From: Ralstonia sp. SET104
Lineage (GTDB): Bacteria; Pseudomonadota; Gammaproteobacteria; Burkholderiales; Burkholderiaceae
NCBI RefSeq assembly: GCF_003851545.1
Contig: NZ_BHVX01000014.1
Coordinates: 62,001 to 126,000, forward strand
Direction of reading: 5' to 3'
Length of the DNA stretch: 64,000 nucleotides
The notes under the pieces are model-generated. The model was not told the origin of the DNA. It did no database searches and worked only from the letters and a program-made list of their open reading frames with translations. The position numbers and the translations under genes are program-made. Below, piece by piece: positions 41,707-51,103 of this stretch; the stretch's first letter is position 1; each line of letters begins with the position of its first letter.

Positions 41707-43644
41707 ATGAGCAGCTCCCTACTGAACATTGGCGCGACCGGCCTGCGGGTTGCAGATATCAACCTGCAAGTGACCGGCAACAACATTGCCAACGCCAGCA
41801 CCCCCGGCTATTCGCGCCAGGAAGCCGTGCAAACGGAGAACATTCCGCAGTACGCCGGCGTGGGCTATCTTGGCCAGGGCGTCAATGTCACGACCGTCAA
41901 GCGCATCTACGACCAGTTTCTGACCGCACAGGTGCAGAGCGGCCAAGCCTCGACCAGCGCCGCCGACCAGCTCAACAGCCTGGTATCGGGCCTGAGCCAG
42001 TACATGTCGGACAGCAACAGCGGCCTGAGCTCGTCGCTCACCAGCTTTTTCAACGCCGCCGATGGTCTGGCCTCCAAGCCGTCGGACACCACCGCGCGCC
42101 AGGTCTTCCTGAACGCCGCGGCCGGCCTGCAGAGCCGCTTCAATTCGATTGCCGGCCAGATCAGCTCACTCAACAACCAGGTCAACACGCAGGTGCAGAC
42201 GCAGATCAGCTCGGTCAACAGCACCGCGCAGCAGATCGCTTCGTTGAACGACCAGATTTCCAAGGCGGAAGCGTCGACCGGCCAGCCGGCCAACGATTTG
42301 CGTGACCAGCGCGATCATCTCGTGCAGACGCTCAACCAATCGATCAAGGCCAGCGTGGTGCAGACCGGCGATGGCCAGTTCAACGTCTACGTGGGCAATG
42401 GCCAGGCGCTGGTGCAGGGCAAGCAGAGCTACCAACTGACGGCGGTGCCGTCGCAGTACGACCCGACGCAGCTTTCGGTGGGCTACAAGAGCCCTGGCGG
42501 CACGGTCAGCATTGACGACAGCCAACTGGGCGGCGGCGCCCTGGGCGGTCTGATGGATTTTCGCCGGAACACGCTCATTCCCGCGCAGAACAGCCTGGGC
42601 AAACTGGCTGCCGCCGTGTCTGCGGACGTGAACGCACAGAACAAGCTGGGCATGGACGCCAACGGCAAGATGGGCACGGACCTCTTCTCCGTGGCCAGCC
42701 CGAGCGTCGCGCCCAGCACCAACAACACCGGCAGCGGCACGCTCACGGCCAGCATCACCAACGCCAACGCAGGGCAGGGGTACGACTACCAGGTCAAGTA
42801 CCAGGGCGGCGCCTACACCGTGTCGCACTATCCGGACGGCTCCGCCCCCGTGACGGTGGCGAGCTGGCCGACCACCATTGACGGCGTCACGCTCAACCTG
42901 TCGGGCACGATGAACAGCGGCGACTCCTTCCTGGTGCGCCCGACCGCCAACGCGGCCGCCACCATGCAGACGCTCACCACCGACTACCACAACGTGGCCG
43001 CGGCCTCGCCCGTGGTGCTCAACCAGGGCAGCAACAACACCGGCAGCGCCACGGTGTCGTCTCTGGGCGTGGACAGCACGTATGCCAGCGCGCCGCTGAC
43101 CTCGCCGATCAACCTGACGTACAGCTCGGCCGTTGGCGGCTCACTGTCGGGGTTCCCGGGTAGCGTCACGGTCACGGTGGGCGGCACATCCACCACGTAC
43201 ACGGGCGGCACGGCACCGTACACGCAGGGCGCAACGTACGCGTTCAACGGCGTGCAGATGACGCTGTCGGGCTCGCCTGGCAACGGCGACACATTCGCCA
43301 TTTCTGCCAACACCGCCAACAGCACCGACAACGGCAATGCCAGCGCGCTGGCCAAGCTGCGCAACGCGACGCTGCTCGACGGCGGCACCACTTCGATCGG
43401 CTCGTCGTGGAACAACCTCGCCACCCAGGTGGGCGTGCAGGCCAACCGGGCCAGCATCAACCTGACCTCGCAAAAGGCGCTGCTGGCCAGCTCCACACAA
43501 CAGCAGCAGTCGGTGTCGGGGGTGAGCCTGGATGACGAGGCGATGAACCTGATGAAGTATCAGCAGGCCTACCAGGCCTCCGCCAAGGTCATGCAGACGG
43601 CCAATACGCTGTTCGACAGCTTGCTGTCGATTGCCGGCAGATGA
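41707..43644 (+). CDS. flgK: Flagellar hook-associated protein FlgK
   Basis: A 645-residue hook-filament junction protein. It opens MSSSLLNIGATGLRVAD with the N-I-A-N-A-S-T-P-G-Y-S-R motif, and ends with the conserved D-D-E-A-M-N-L-M-K-Y-Q-Q-A-Y-Q-A-S-A-K. The middle (about 340-560) is Ser/Thr/Gly-rich variable domain with repeated beta-type segments. The start at 41707 is the ATG just after the sigma-28 promoter. Confidence 0.94.
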   Translation: MSSSLLNIGATGLRVADINLQVTGNNIANASTPGYSRQEAVQTENIPQYAGVGYLGQGVNVTTVKRIYDQFLTAQVQSGQASTSAADQLNSLVSGLSQYMSDSNSGLSSSLTSFFNAADGLASKPSDTTARQVFLNAAAGLQSRFNSIAGQISSLNNQVNTQVQTQISSVNSTAQQIASLNDQISKAEASTGQPANDLRDQRDHLVQTLNQSIKASVVQTGDGQFNVYVGNGQALVQGKQSYQLTAVPSQYDPTQLSVGYKSPGGTVSIDDSQLGGGALGGLMDFRRNTLIPAQNSLGKLAAAVSADVNAQNKLGMDANGKMGTDLFSVASPSVAPSTNNTGSGTLTASITNANAGQGYDYQVKYQGGAYTVSHYPDGSAPVTVASWPTTIDGVTLNLSGTMNSGDSFLVRPTANAAATMQTLTTDYHNVAAASPVVLNQGSNNTGSATVSSLGVDSTYASAPLTSPINLTYSSAVGGSLSGFPGSVTVTVGGTSTTYTGGTAPYTQGATYAFNGVQMTLSGSPGNGDTFAISANTANSTDNGNASALAKLRNATLLDGGTTSIGSSWNNLATQVGVQANRASINLTSQKALLASSTQQQQSVSGVSLDDEAMNLMKYQQAYQASAKVMQTANTLFDSLLSIAGR

Positions 43645-43709
43645 TCGGGCGGCTGAAGAAACCGCCCAATCTGCCGATAACGTCCTAAAGCCCTTCGTCC
43701 GGACCGATC

Positions 43710-44669
43710 ATGCGAGTCAGTACCGCCCAGTTCTTTGCCGTCTCTGCCGCCTCGATGCAGAACACGCAGTCGAACCTGCTCACCTTGCAGCAGCAGATTT
43801 CGACCGGCATCGCGCTCAACAGCGCGGGCGACAACCCGAACGCCTATGGCCAGATGGTGCAACTGCAACAAACGCAGGACGCCAACGACCAGTACCAGTC
43901 CAACCGCGACACCACCGATGCGCGCCTGAACACCGTGGCATCCGCGCTGACGAACCTGGCGAACACGCTGCAGCAGGGCAAGCAATCGCTGGTGGGGGCC
44001 AACACCTCGCTGATGACGGATTCGCAGCGCATTGGCGTGCTGGCGCAGGTCAAGCAGCAGTATCAGCAGTTGCTGTCTACGGCCAACCAGCGCGATGCCG
44101 CTGGCGTTGCCCTGTTTGGCGGTGCCAACGGCACGACTGATCCGTTCGTCAGTTCCGGCGGCTCCGTAGCGTACGTCGGCAGCGGCCAGCCGCCCACGGT
44201 GCAGGTTTCGCAGAACATCTCGATGCCGAATTCGGTGGCGGGCGATTCGCTGTTCGTGCGCATTGCCAACACCGACCCAGCCAACCCGAATACCAATCAG
44301 AGCATTTTCAAGACGTACGAAAACCTGATCTCGGCACTGTCGACCCCGATCAACGCGGCCACCCAGGCCACCGACGTTGCCAACTTGCAGAAGGCCGTGC
44401 AGACGGCGCAGGGCAACCTGGACAACGCCTATCAGGTCGCGCTGCAAGCGCAGGTGACGGTGGGTACGCAGCAAGCGCAGATCACCACGCTCAACAGCAG
44501 CGGCTCGAACTACGGCGAGCAATTGAAAGAGCAGATCTCGAAGCTGCAATCGGTGGACTACACCTCCGCCATCTCGCAGTTCTCTCAGCAGCAGGTGTCG
44601 CTGCAGGCCGCGCAGAAGACGTTCGCGGCCATGCAGGGCATGTCGCTGTTCCAGTACATCAACGGCTGA
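43710..44669 (+). CDS. flgL: Flagellar hook-associated protein FlgL
   Basis: A 319-residue junction protein with MRVSTAQFFAVSAASMQN and Q-Q-Q-I-S-T-G near the N-terminus, and a coiled C-terminal D0 region. It follows flgK by 65 bases and shares its sigma-28 promoter. Its C-terminus lacks a strong terminator; the transcript may continue into the YoaK-family gene. Confidence 0.93.
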   Translation: MRVSTAQFFAVSAASMQNTQSNLLTLQQQISTGIALNSAGDNPNAYGQMVQLQQTQDANDQYQSNRDTTDARLNTVASALTNLANTLQQGKQSLVGANTSLMTDSQRIGVLAQVKQQYQQLLSTANQRDAAGVALFGGANGTTDPFVSSGGSVAYVGSGQPPTVQVSQNISMPNSVAGDSLFVRIANTDPANPNTNQSIFKTYENLISALSTPINAATQATDVANLQKAVQTAQGNLDNAYQVALQAQVTVGTQQAQITTLNSSGSNYGEQLKEQISKLQSVDYTSAISQFSQQQVSLQAAQKTFAAMQGMSLFQYING

Positions 44670-44731
44670 CCGGCGCGGGCGCGCAGGGTGCGCGGGGCAT
44701 AATGGCCGCCTGACTACCGTCCGGACCGGTC

Positions 44732-45475
44732 ATGCCCATCGAATACCTCCGCCGTCTGACCAGCCCCGCGCGCACGGACGACGCCAACCGCCGCCTCGGG
44801 CAATCGCTCGCCTTCGTGGCGGGCGCGGCCAACGCGGGCGGGTTTCTTGCCGTCAAGCAATACACCTCGCACATGTCGGGCATCGTCTCTGCCATGGCGG
44901 ATGACCTTGTGCTGGGCGATCTCGTGCTCGTGCTCGGAGGCTTTGCCTCGCTGCTGGCGTTCCTGTGCGGGGCGGCGTGCACGGCCGTGCTGGTCAACTG
45001 GGGGCGCCGGCGTAGCACGCAGAGCGAATTCGCGTTGCCGCTCATGCTGGAGGCGGCGCTGCTGCTGCTCTTCGGCCTGATGGGCACGTCGCTCGGGCAG
45101 TACCGCGTGGTGTTCGTGCCTGCCACCGTGGCGCTGCTGTGCTTTCTGATGGGGCTGCAGAACGCCATCATCACCAAGATCTCAAAGGCGGAGATCCGCA
45201 CCACCCACGTAACCGGCCTGGCCACCGATATCGGCATCGAGATCGGCAAGGCGCTGTACTGGAACCACGGCCACCGCAACCTGCCGGCCGTGGTGGCCAA
45301 CCGGCCCAAGGTCCGGCTGCTGGGCTCACTGCTGGGGATGTTCTTTGTGGGCGGCGTGATGGGCGCGCTGGGGTTCAAGCACCTGGGCTATGCGGCCACG
45401 ATTCCGCTGGCGTCCATCCTGATGTTGCTGGCCGTCGTGCCGGTGGTGGACGATCTGGTGGCGCGCCGCAGATAA
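44732..45475 (+). CDS. YoaK-family membrane protein (DUF1275)
   Basis: A 247-residue membrane protein with about six hydrophobic helices and the DUF1275 hallmarks: A-G-A-A-N-A-G-G-F-L, T-S-H-M-S-G and Q-N-A-I-I-T-K. Function is unknown. It lies 63 bases after flgL on the same strand, so it may be read from the flgKL promoter. It is not a recognised flagellar protein. Confidence 0.87.
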   Translation: MPIEYLRRLTSPARTDDANRRLGQSLAFVAGAANAGGFLAVKQYTSHMSGIVSAMADDLVLGDLVLVLGGFASLLAFLCGAACTAVLVNWGRRRSTQSEFALPLMLEAALLLLFGLMGTSLGQYRVVFVPATVALLCFLMGLQNAIITKISKAEIRTTHVTGLATDIGIEIGKALYWNHGHRNLPAVVANRPKVRLLGSLLGMFFVGGVMGALGFKHLGYAATIPLASILMLLAVVPVVDDLVARRR

Positions 45476-45527
45476 GCCGCGCTGCACAGCGCCCGGCCGA
45501 CCACGACCGACCACGACGCCGAGCCGC

Positions 45528-46790
45528 TCAGGCCGCGCCGTTTGTTTCCATCCGGCAGATCTCATGCAGCGTATTGAGGCGCCGCACCGGATCGGTCACA
45601 AACGGGTTGCTCTCATCCCACGCGTAACCGGCCAGGATGGCGCTGATCATGCGGCGGATGCCGGGCGAATGGCGCGGGTGGAAGATGATGTCCTGCAACT
45701 CACCCGTATACCAGCGTTCAACAAAGGCGCGGAACGCGTCCACGCCTTTGCGCAGCGGCCGGTCGTAATCGGCCAGCCAATCCACGGTGTCGCCATCAAG
45801 CTGCCGCAGTAGCGCGCGTGTGGCCAGCTCTGCCGAGCGCAGCGCAATCGTCACGCCCGACGAGAACACCGGGTCCAGGAACTCGCCCGCGTTGCCGAGC
45901 AGCGCATAGCCGGGCCCAAACAAGCGCTCCACGTTGGCCGCATAGCCGCCAATCTGCCGCACCGGCATCAGGAACGGCGCGTTGCCGATCAGCGCTGCGA
46001 TGTTCGGCTCGGCCTGAATGAGGCGGCGCAGCGTGGCTTCGCGCTCGGCTTCCGGCACATCAAGGAAGCTGGTTTCGGCCACGCAGCCCACCGACGAGCG
46101 GCCACCGGCCAGCGGGATCATCCAGTACCAGACGTCGCGCCGCTCCGGGTGCACGGCCACGCAGATCTTGTTGCGGTCTGTGCTGCCGGCGGGCAGGGCA
46201 TCGTGCACGTGGGTGAACAGCGCGGCGCGCGTTGGCATGCGGGTGGGCGCTTCCAGGTTCAGCAGGCGCGGCAGCACGCGGCCGAAGCCGCTGGCGTCGA
46301 GCACGAAGCGGGCGTGCACCGTATAGGCGTGCCCGGCTTCGTCTTCCACTTCCAGCACGGGCATGCTTGTTCCGTGCATGCCCGGCTGCATGGCACGCAC
46401 GGTGTGGCCGAAGCGGACTTCAGCGCCTTGTTGCGCGGCGCATTGGATCAGGATCTCGTCAAACACCGCGCGCTCAACCTGGTAGGTCGTGCCCCAGCCG
46501 GTGGAATGCTTGTCTCGAAAGTCAAACGCGGCGTGCTTGTCCCGGTGCACGAAGTACGCGCCGTTCTTGTATTGAAAGCCCGCTTCCACCACGGCCTGCA
46601 GCATGCCAGCCTGTTCGAGATAGGCCATGCTTTGCGGCAGCAGGCTTTCGCCAATGGAAAAACGCGGAAAGTGCTGGCGTTCGAGCACCAGCACGCTGCG
46701 CCCGGCCTTGCGCAGCAACGCAGCCGCCACAGCACCAGAGGGGCCGGCGCCGATGATGGCGACGTCTACGTGTTGTGTTGCATCGTTCAT
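45528..46790 (-). CDS. FAD-dependent oxidoreductase (tryptophan-halogenase-like family)
   Basis: A 420-residue flavoprotein with the N-terminal FAD motif GAGPSGAVAAALL (14-26), the E-R-x-x-F-P-R-F-x-I-G-E-S-L-L-P motif typical of geranylgeranyl reductase/halogenase-like enzymes, and the G-N-A-G-E-F-x-D-P region near 295. The halogenase WxWxIP motif is not evident. Such enzymes often sit in aryl-polyene-type pigment clusters next to FabG. Its start abuts the stop of the FabG-like gene, so the pair is an operon. Substrate unknown. Confidence 0.85.
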   Translation of the reverse strand: MNDATQHVDVAIIGAGPSGAVAAALLRKAGRSVLVLERQHFPRFSIGESLLPQSMAYLEQAGMLQAVVEAGFQYKNGAYFVHRDKHAAFDFRDKHSTGWGTTYQVERAVFDEILIQCAAQQGAEVRFGHTVRAMQPGMHGTSMPVLEVEDEAGHAYTVHARFVLDASGFGRVLPRLLNLEAPTRMPTRAALFTHVHDALPAGSTDRNKICVAVHPERRDVWYWMIPLAGGRSSVGCVAETSFLDVPEAEREATLRRLIQAEPNIAALIGNAPFLMPVRQIGGYAANVERLFGPGYALLGNAGEFLDPVFSSGVTIALRSAELATRALLRQLDGDTVDWLADYDRPLRKGVDAFRAFVERWYTGELQDIIFHPRHSPGIRRMISAILAGYAWDESNPFVTDPVRRLNTLHEICRMETNGAA

Positions 46791-47533
46791 CAGATCATTC
46801 CACCGTTGACGCCAATCACTTGCCGCGTGACGTACGACGCGGCATCCGACATCAGAAAACCCACCACCGCGGCCACCTCTGCAGGCTGGCCGACGCGCTG
46901 CATCGGCACGGCTTGCAGCGCCTGATCCAGATGCTGAACGTGCGAGAGCATGTCGGTGTCGATCAGCCCCGGCGCCACGCAGTTGACGGTGATGTGGCGC
47001 GAAGCCAGCTCCACCGCCAGCGCCTTGGTAGCGCCAATCAGCCCGGCCTTGGCCGCGCTGTAGTTGACCTGCCCGCGGTTGCCCATCACGCCCGAGACGG
47101 AGGCAATCGTGACGATGCGCCCACCCTTGCGCGCGCGCACCATCGGCATGGTCAGCGGGTGCACCACGTTATAGAAACCGTCGAGCCCGGTTTCCAGAAC
47201 CACGTCCCAGTCTTCGTCTGTCAATGCAGGGAAGGCGGCGTCGCGTGTGACGCCTGCGCACAGCACGATGCCGTAATACGCGCCGTGAGCTTGCACATCG
47301 GCTTCGAGTTGCGTGCGGCAGGCGGCGCGCTCGCGCACGTCGAACTGCAGCACGCGGGCGCTGCCGTGTTTTGCATGGATGTCGGCAACGATGGCCTCGG
47401 CCTCGGCACGCGCGCTGCGGCAATGCACGGATACATCGAACCCGTCAGACGCCAACTGTTGGGCGATGGCGCGGCCAATGCCGCGGCTTGCGCCCGTTAC
47501 AAGAACACGGCGGCTCATGTCGTGAGACTCCAT
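46790..47533 (-). CDS. FabG-like 3-oxoacyl-ACP reductase (SDR)
   Basis: A 247-residue SDR. The glycine motif TGASRGIG (about 13-20), N-terminal strand after MSRRVLV, catalytic S-V-S/Y-S-A-A-K and terminal G-V-N-G-G-M-I match FabG. An alternative start at the second Met (MSRRVLV) is possible. It is the first gene of a two-gene operon with the FAD oxidoreductase; no ketosynthase or carrier protein gene is near. Such pairs are commonly part of aryl-polyene biosynthesis. Confidence 0.87.
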   Translation of the reverse strand: MESHDMSRRVLVTGASRGIGRAIAQQLASDGFDVSVHCRSARAEAEAIVADIHAKHGSARVLQFDVRERAACRTQLEADVQAHGAYYGIVLCAGVTRDAAFPALTDEDWDVVLETGLDGFYNVVHPLTMPMVRARKGGRIVTIASVSGVMGNRGQVNYSAAKAGLIGATKALAVELASRHITVNCVAPGLIDTDMLSHVQHLDQALQAVPMQRVGQPAEVAAVVGFLMSDAASYVTRQVIGVNGGMI

Positions 47534-47955
47534 TCAATCAAGGCTTGAAAACGGGCGGGCAAGACGGCGCCCGCCGGCGCGGGTTGCTGCAAGGCTCAAA
47601 CGCTCAAGTGCGCAAGCCTAACAGCATGCGCCGCGTGATCAGCAAATTCTGATTTATAGTTTCGCCCTTGCTTTGAAGAAGCCAGGGTCATTAAACTTTC
47701 GCGCATCGCTTTCGGTGCCATAGAGAAAGTGGTCGAGGCTTGGAACCCTCGTAGCTAGCGGGCAAGTGCTGAGCATAAGCGCTTGTCCTCAATCTGCTAT
47801 GGCTTGGCGTCGTCTTCAAAGGGCGAGCCAGGCTTGGACGGCTTCGGCCGTGCCGATTGCTAGCTATCGGTGTTCCAACCTTGTCTGTGCTCGCCCACCC
47901 CTTCCCCCAGGGCGTGGCGCGGTTCCATTCATTTTGCTGAAGAGGACACCCCCTG
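47534..47955. other. 422-base stretch with structured sequence, no gene recognised
   Basis: Less GC-rich than its surroundings in parts. Notable folds are GGCAAGTGCT/AGCGCTTGTCC around 47761-47788 (about 10 bp with wobble) and CCGAT-TGCTAGCT-ATCGG around 47855-47872. The frames here are short, and the longest antisense frame (47691-48089) has no ribosome site or family similarity. It may contain a promoter or small RNA; this is not established. Confidence 0.4.
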
Positions 47956-48192
47956 ATGACCCGCCCGATCCCCGAATCCATCGATCCCAAACGCCTTGAA
48001 GCGCATGCGGAGCTGTTCGACAAGCTATCGAAGCTGCGCACGTTGCTTGGGATGCTGCATTCCAATGGCTTTGAACACTTCAAGAGCATGGAAGAAATGC
48101 GCCAAGCGGACTACCTGTGGACGTGTATCGGGTACGCGGACGGTGCATATAACGCGATGCTTGCTTCGGACGGGTTGACGAACCCGTCTTGA
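47956..48192 (+). CDS. Small protein of unknown function
   Basis: A 78-residue acidic, helical protein (MTRPIPESIDPKRL...), preceded by GAGGACACC. It contains a Phe-rich segment (GFEHFKSMEEM, about 38-48) and a W-T-C-I-G-Y-A-D-G-A-Y-N motif near 55-66, indicating a real folded helical protein. It resembles short DUF3077-like proteins only weakly. No function is assigned. It converges on fliR. Confidence 0.55.
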   Translation: MTRPIPESIDPKRLEAHAELFDKLSKLRTLLGMLHSNGFEHFKSMEEMRQADYLWTCIGYADGAYNAMLASDGLTNPS

Positions 48193-48292
48193 GTGATCGC
48201 GCGCAAGGTTCAACGCGTCGCGCCCGTGGCTCGGCGCTTGGCAGCCATGGCGGTGCTCCAGGGGCGAGGCATGCCGATCTGGCACTGCCGCA

Positions 48293-49096
48293 TCAGCGCG
48301 GCAACGCCCCGAACTGCCCAAACTGCCCAAGCGCCCGCCCGCCGAGCTCCAGCGCATCCATCACAGACCGCTCCACCACCGGCGCCAGCGAGGTCATCAT
48401 CACCATTACCAGCATCAGCCCCACCACCAGCGTGGCGGCAATGCCCACGGCAAACGGGTTGAGCGCCTGCGCCGTGCGCGAGAGCACGGCAAAGCCAAGG
48501 TTGACGATCATCATGATCGCGATGATGGGCAGGGCAATGCGCACGGCCAACGCAAAGACGATCGTGCCGCCGCCAGCCAGCGTCTGCCAGCCCGGATTGG
48601 CCAGCGGCGCTGCTGAGACGGGCAGGGCGGTAAAGCTGTCGAACAGGGCGTGCAGCAACACGAGGTGGCCGTCACCCGCAATGAACGCGGTGATGGCCGT
48701 GAGGCCGAGGAAGCGGCCAAGCAGCATGCTGCTCTCGGTTTGCGTTGGGTCCAGCAGCGAGGCGAAGCCCAGGCCCATCTGCACCGACATCACCTCGCCG
48801 GCGCCGCTGATGGCAGAGAACACGAGCTGCACGCAAAAACCCAGCGCCAGCCCGATCACCACCTGCACCAGCGTGATCCACAGCCCTTCGTATGAGCCCA
48901 CCGATACGCCCGCGGGCACCGGCAGCATGGGCGCCAGCGCCACCGTAATGACCACGCCAAACGCCACCTTGATCGACGTCGGGATCTCGGTGTTGGCAAA
49001 CGGCGGCGCAATGGCAATGAACGCCAGCACGCGCACCAGCGGCCACCAGTACATGGCGATCCAGCCGTTGAGCTGGGCGGCGGTGAATTGGATCAT
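48293..49096 (-). CDS. fliR: Flagellar export gate protein FliR
   Basis: A 267-residue inner-membrane protein of the FliPQR export gate. It has six to eight hydrophobic helices, the P-P-F-A-N-T motif of the FliR family, and Q-M-G-L-G-F-A-S-L-x-D-P. It is last in the fliLMNOPQR operon (minus strand). Confidence 0.93.
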   Translation of the reverse strand: MIQFTAAQLNGWIAMYWWPLVRVLAFIAIAPPFANTEIPTSIKVAFGVVITVALAPMLPVPAGVSVGSYEGLWITLVQVVIGLALGFCVQLVFSAISGAGEVMSVQMGLGFASLLDPTQTESSMLLGRFLGLTAITAFIAGDGHLVLLHALFDSFTALPVSAAPLANPGWQTLAGGGTIVFALAVRIALPIIAIMMIVNLGFAVLSRTAQALNPFAVGIAATLVVGLMLVMVMMTSLAPVVERSVMDALELGGRALGQFGQFGALPR

Positions 49097-49132
49097 GGTT
49101 GATTTGGCCGCTACCTACGTCAGCCGGATACG

Positions 49133-49402
49133 TCAGTTCACGTAGTTCGGGATGTTGGTCAGCACGCCGCGCGTGTAGTCGACGATCACGGCGACGATCC
49201 ACGGGCCGGCCAGCACCATCGTGGCAGCCACGGCCAGCAGCTTTGGAATGAACGACAGCGTCTGCTCGTTGAGCTGCGTGGCGGCCTGGAACACCGCCAC
49301 CAGCAGGCCGACGATGAGCGACACCAGCAACATCGGCGCGCCCACCATCATGGCAACCTGCATGGCCTGACGGGCCATATCCAGAACGTACTCGGGTGTC
49401 AT
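49133..49402 (-). CDS. fliQ: Flagellar export gate protein FliQ
   Basis: An 89-residue protein with two transmembrane helices (MLLVSLIVGLLVAVFQA and AATMVLAGPWIVAVIVDY) and the T-Q-L-N-E-Q-T-L motif of FliQ. It forms the gate with FliP and FliR. Length and motif match the family. Confidence 0.95.
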   Translation of the reverse strand: MTPEYVLDMARQAMQVAMMVGAPMLLVSLIVGLLVAVFQAATQLNEQTLSFIPKLLAVAATMVLAGPWIVAVIVDYTRGVLTNIPNYVN

Positions 49403-49421
49403 CTCGGTTTCCTATCGGCGC

Positions 49422-50183
49422 TTATTGCACAAAGCTCTGCGCCAACGAGCCCAGCAGCAGGTGCCAGCCATCCACCAGCACGAACAGCATGATCTTGAAC
49501 GGCAGCGAGAAGATCGACGGCGTGACCATCATCATCCCCATCGACATCAGCACCGCCGCCACCACGATGTCGATCACCAGGAACGGGATGAAGATCGCAA
49601 ACCCGATCTGGAACGCGCTCTTCAGCTCGCTGGTGACAAAGGCCGGGATGAGCGCGCGCATGGGCGTTTGCTCCGGGCTGGTGATGGCCGGCATGTTGCC
49701 CATCTTGACGAACAGGGCGAGGTCCGGCTCGCGCGTCTGCTTGAGCATGAACTGGCGCAGCGGCGTGGCTGCCGTGTCCATGGCCTGTTCAACGGTGATC
49801 TTGTTGTCACGCAGCGGCACGTAGGCGTCGGCGTACACCTTGTCGAGCACCGGCGACATGACGAAGAACGTGAGGAACAGCGCCAGCCCGATCAGCACCT
49901 GGTTGGGCGGCGTGGTTTGCGTGCCCAGCGCGTGGCGCAGCAAAGACAGCACGATGATGATGCGCGTGAAGCTGCTCATCATCAGGATGATGGCCGGCAG
50001 AAACCCGAGCGATGTCAGGAAGACCAGCGTCTGGACCGGCAGCGAATAGCTCTGGCCGCCCGCGGTGCCCGTGAGCAGCGGCAGACCGGGTTGCGCCTGC
50101 GCGAACACGGCGGGCGCAGCGCCCAGCAGTGCCAGCCCGATGACGACAACGCGCAGGTAACGGAAGACAGTGCGCACGTTCAT
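49422..50183 (-). CDS. fliP: Flagellar export gate protein FliP
   Basis: A 253-residue protein with a cleavable signal (ending APAVFA) and the motifs [15 protein letters not shown] and V-D-G-W-H-L-L. It starts four bases into the fliO stop (ATGA), implying coupling. It is the core of the export gate. Confidence 0.95.
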   Translation of the reverse strand: MNVRTVFRYLRVVVIGLALLGAAPAVFAQAQPGLPLLTGTAGGQSYSLPVQTLVFLTSLGFLPAIILMMSSFTRIIIVLSLLRHALGTQTTPPNQVLIGLALFLTFFVMSPVLDKVYADAYVPLRDNKITVEQAMDTAATPLRQFMLKQTREPDLALFVKMGNMPAITSPEQTPMRALIPAFVTSELKSAFQIGFAIFIPFLVIDIVVAAVLMSMGMMMVTPSIFSLPFKIMLFVLVDGWHLLLGSLAQSFVQ

Positions 50184-50560
50184 TCCGATTTTCCCGTCAG
50201 ATGGCGCTTGAGCTGGATGGACAGCGCGTCGGCAAAGCGGGGCGGCTTGCCATCGCCCGAGGTGTTATCCGGTGAGGGGGTGTCGGCTTCCGCCGGGCGC
50301 GGCAGGGTGTGCAGCGTCTGCACGTGCTGCTGCGTGACGCCCAGCACGAGCCACGTGCCCTCCACATCGACGACGACGACCTTCTCGCGGGCGCCCAGCA
50401 TCTGCTGCGCGACCACCGTGATCACCTGGCCGCGGCGGGCGCCGGGGCCCATGCCCGCACGCTGCTGCAGACGGCGCAGCAGCCAGCCGGCCGCCACGAT
50501 CATCGCTAACACTACAAACAGCCCGCCAAGGGTGCGGGCCCAATCCACTGCATGATTCAT
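50180..50560 (-). CDS. fliO: Flagellar biosynthesis protein FliO
   Basis: A 126-residue protein with one N-terminal transmembrane helix (about 11-30, [21 protein letters not shown]) and a cytoplasmic domain with [11 protein letters not shown], as in FliO. It stabilises FliP. It lies 78 bases after the fliN stop. Confidence 0.9.
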   Translation of the reverse strand: MNHAVDWARTLGGLFVVLAMIVAAGWLLRRLQQRAGMGPGARRGQVITVVAQQMLGAREKVVVVDVEGTWLVLGVTQQHVQTLHTLPRPAEADTPSPDNTSGDGKPPRFADALSIQLKRHLTGKSE

Positions 50561-50638
50561 TTCAACACCTTGCCCGGGGGGAGCATTGGTTGCTGTCAGG
50601 GTGCCGGACAGCCAAACTGCGCGGCGGAATCGTTCGGC

Positions 50639-51103
50639 TTAACGGTTCAACTTACGGATGCGTTCCGACGGCGTGATGATGTCGGTCAGGCGGATACCGA
50701 ACTTCTCGTTGACCACCACCACTTCACCTTGGGCGATCAGGTAGCCGTTAACAAGTACGTCCATCGGCTCGCCGGCCAGCGCGTCGAGTTCAACCACCGA
50801 ACCTTGCGCAAGCTGCAGCAGGTTCTTGATGGGCACCTTGGTGCGACCCAGCTCCACCGTCAACTGCACGGGGATGTCCAGGATCATGTCGATGTCGTTG
50901 CGCGGGGCGCCCCCCGGGCCGTCGGCCGTCAGCGGCTTGAACACCGGGCTGGACTCGGCAGCGGGTGCGGCGGCCGGCGCGTGGGCGACCGGGTTGGTTT
51001 GGGCACGGTGGGCCGCTTCCAGGGCCATGGCCTCTTCCATCGTCATTTCGACATCGATGTCGTCGGCGTTGGCTTCGGGGTTCATGGTCGGTTCAGTTGT
51101 CAT
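50639..51103 (-). CDS. fliN: Flagellar motor switch protein FliN
   Basis: A 154-residue C-ring protein with an acidic N-terminus and a C-terminal SpoA domain (about 70-150): I-P-V-Q-L-T-V-E-L-G-R-T and V-D-V-L-V-N-G-Y-L-I-A-Q-G-E-V-V-V-V-N-E-K-F-G-I-R. It overlaps the fliM end by 11 bases. Confidence 0.95.
   Translation of the reverse strand: MTTEPTMNPEANADDIDVEMTMEEAMALEAAHRAQTNPVAHAPAAAPAAESSPVFKPLTADGPGGAPRNDIDMILDIPVQLTVELGRTKVPIKNLLQLAQGSVVELDALAGEPMDVLVNGYLIAQGEVVVVNEKFGIRLTDIITPSERIRKLNR

Noticed and set aside
45528-46790. Calling the FAD oxidoreductase a tryptophan halogenase
   Set aside because: The halogenase WxWxIP motif was not found; only the FAD domain and general family features are seen.
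47691-48089. Leftward 132-codon frame opposite the small protein
   Set aside because: Low-complexity Ser/Arg/Pro-rich composition and it overlaps a better frame with ribosome site on the other strand.
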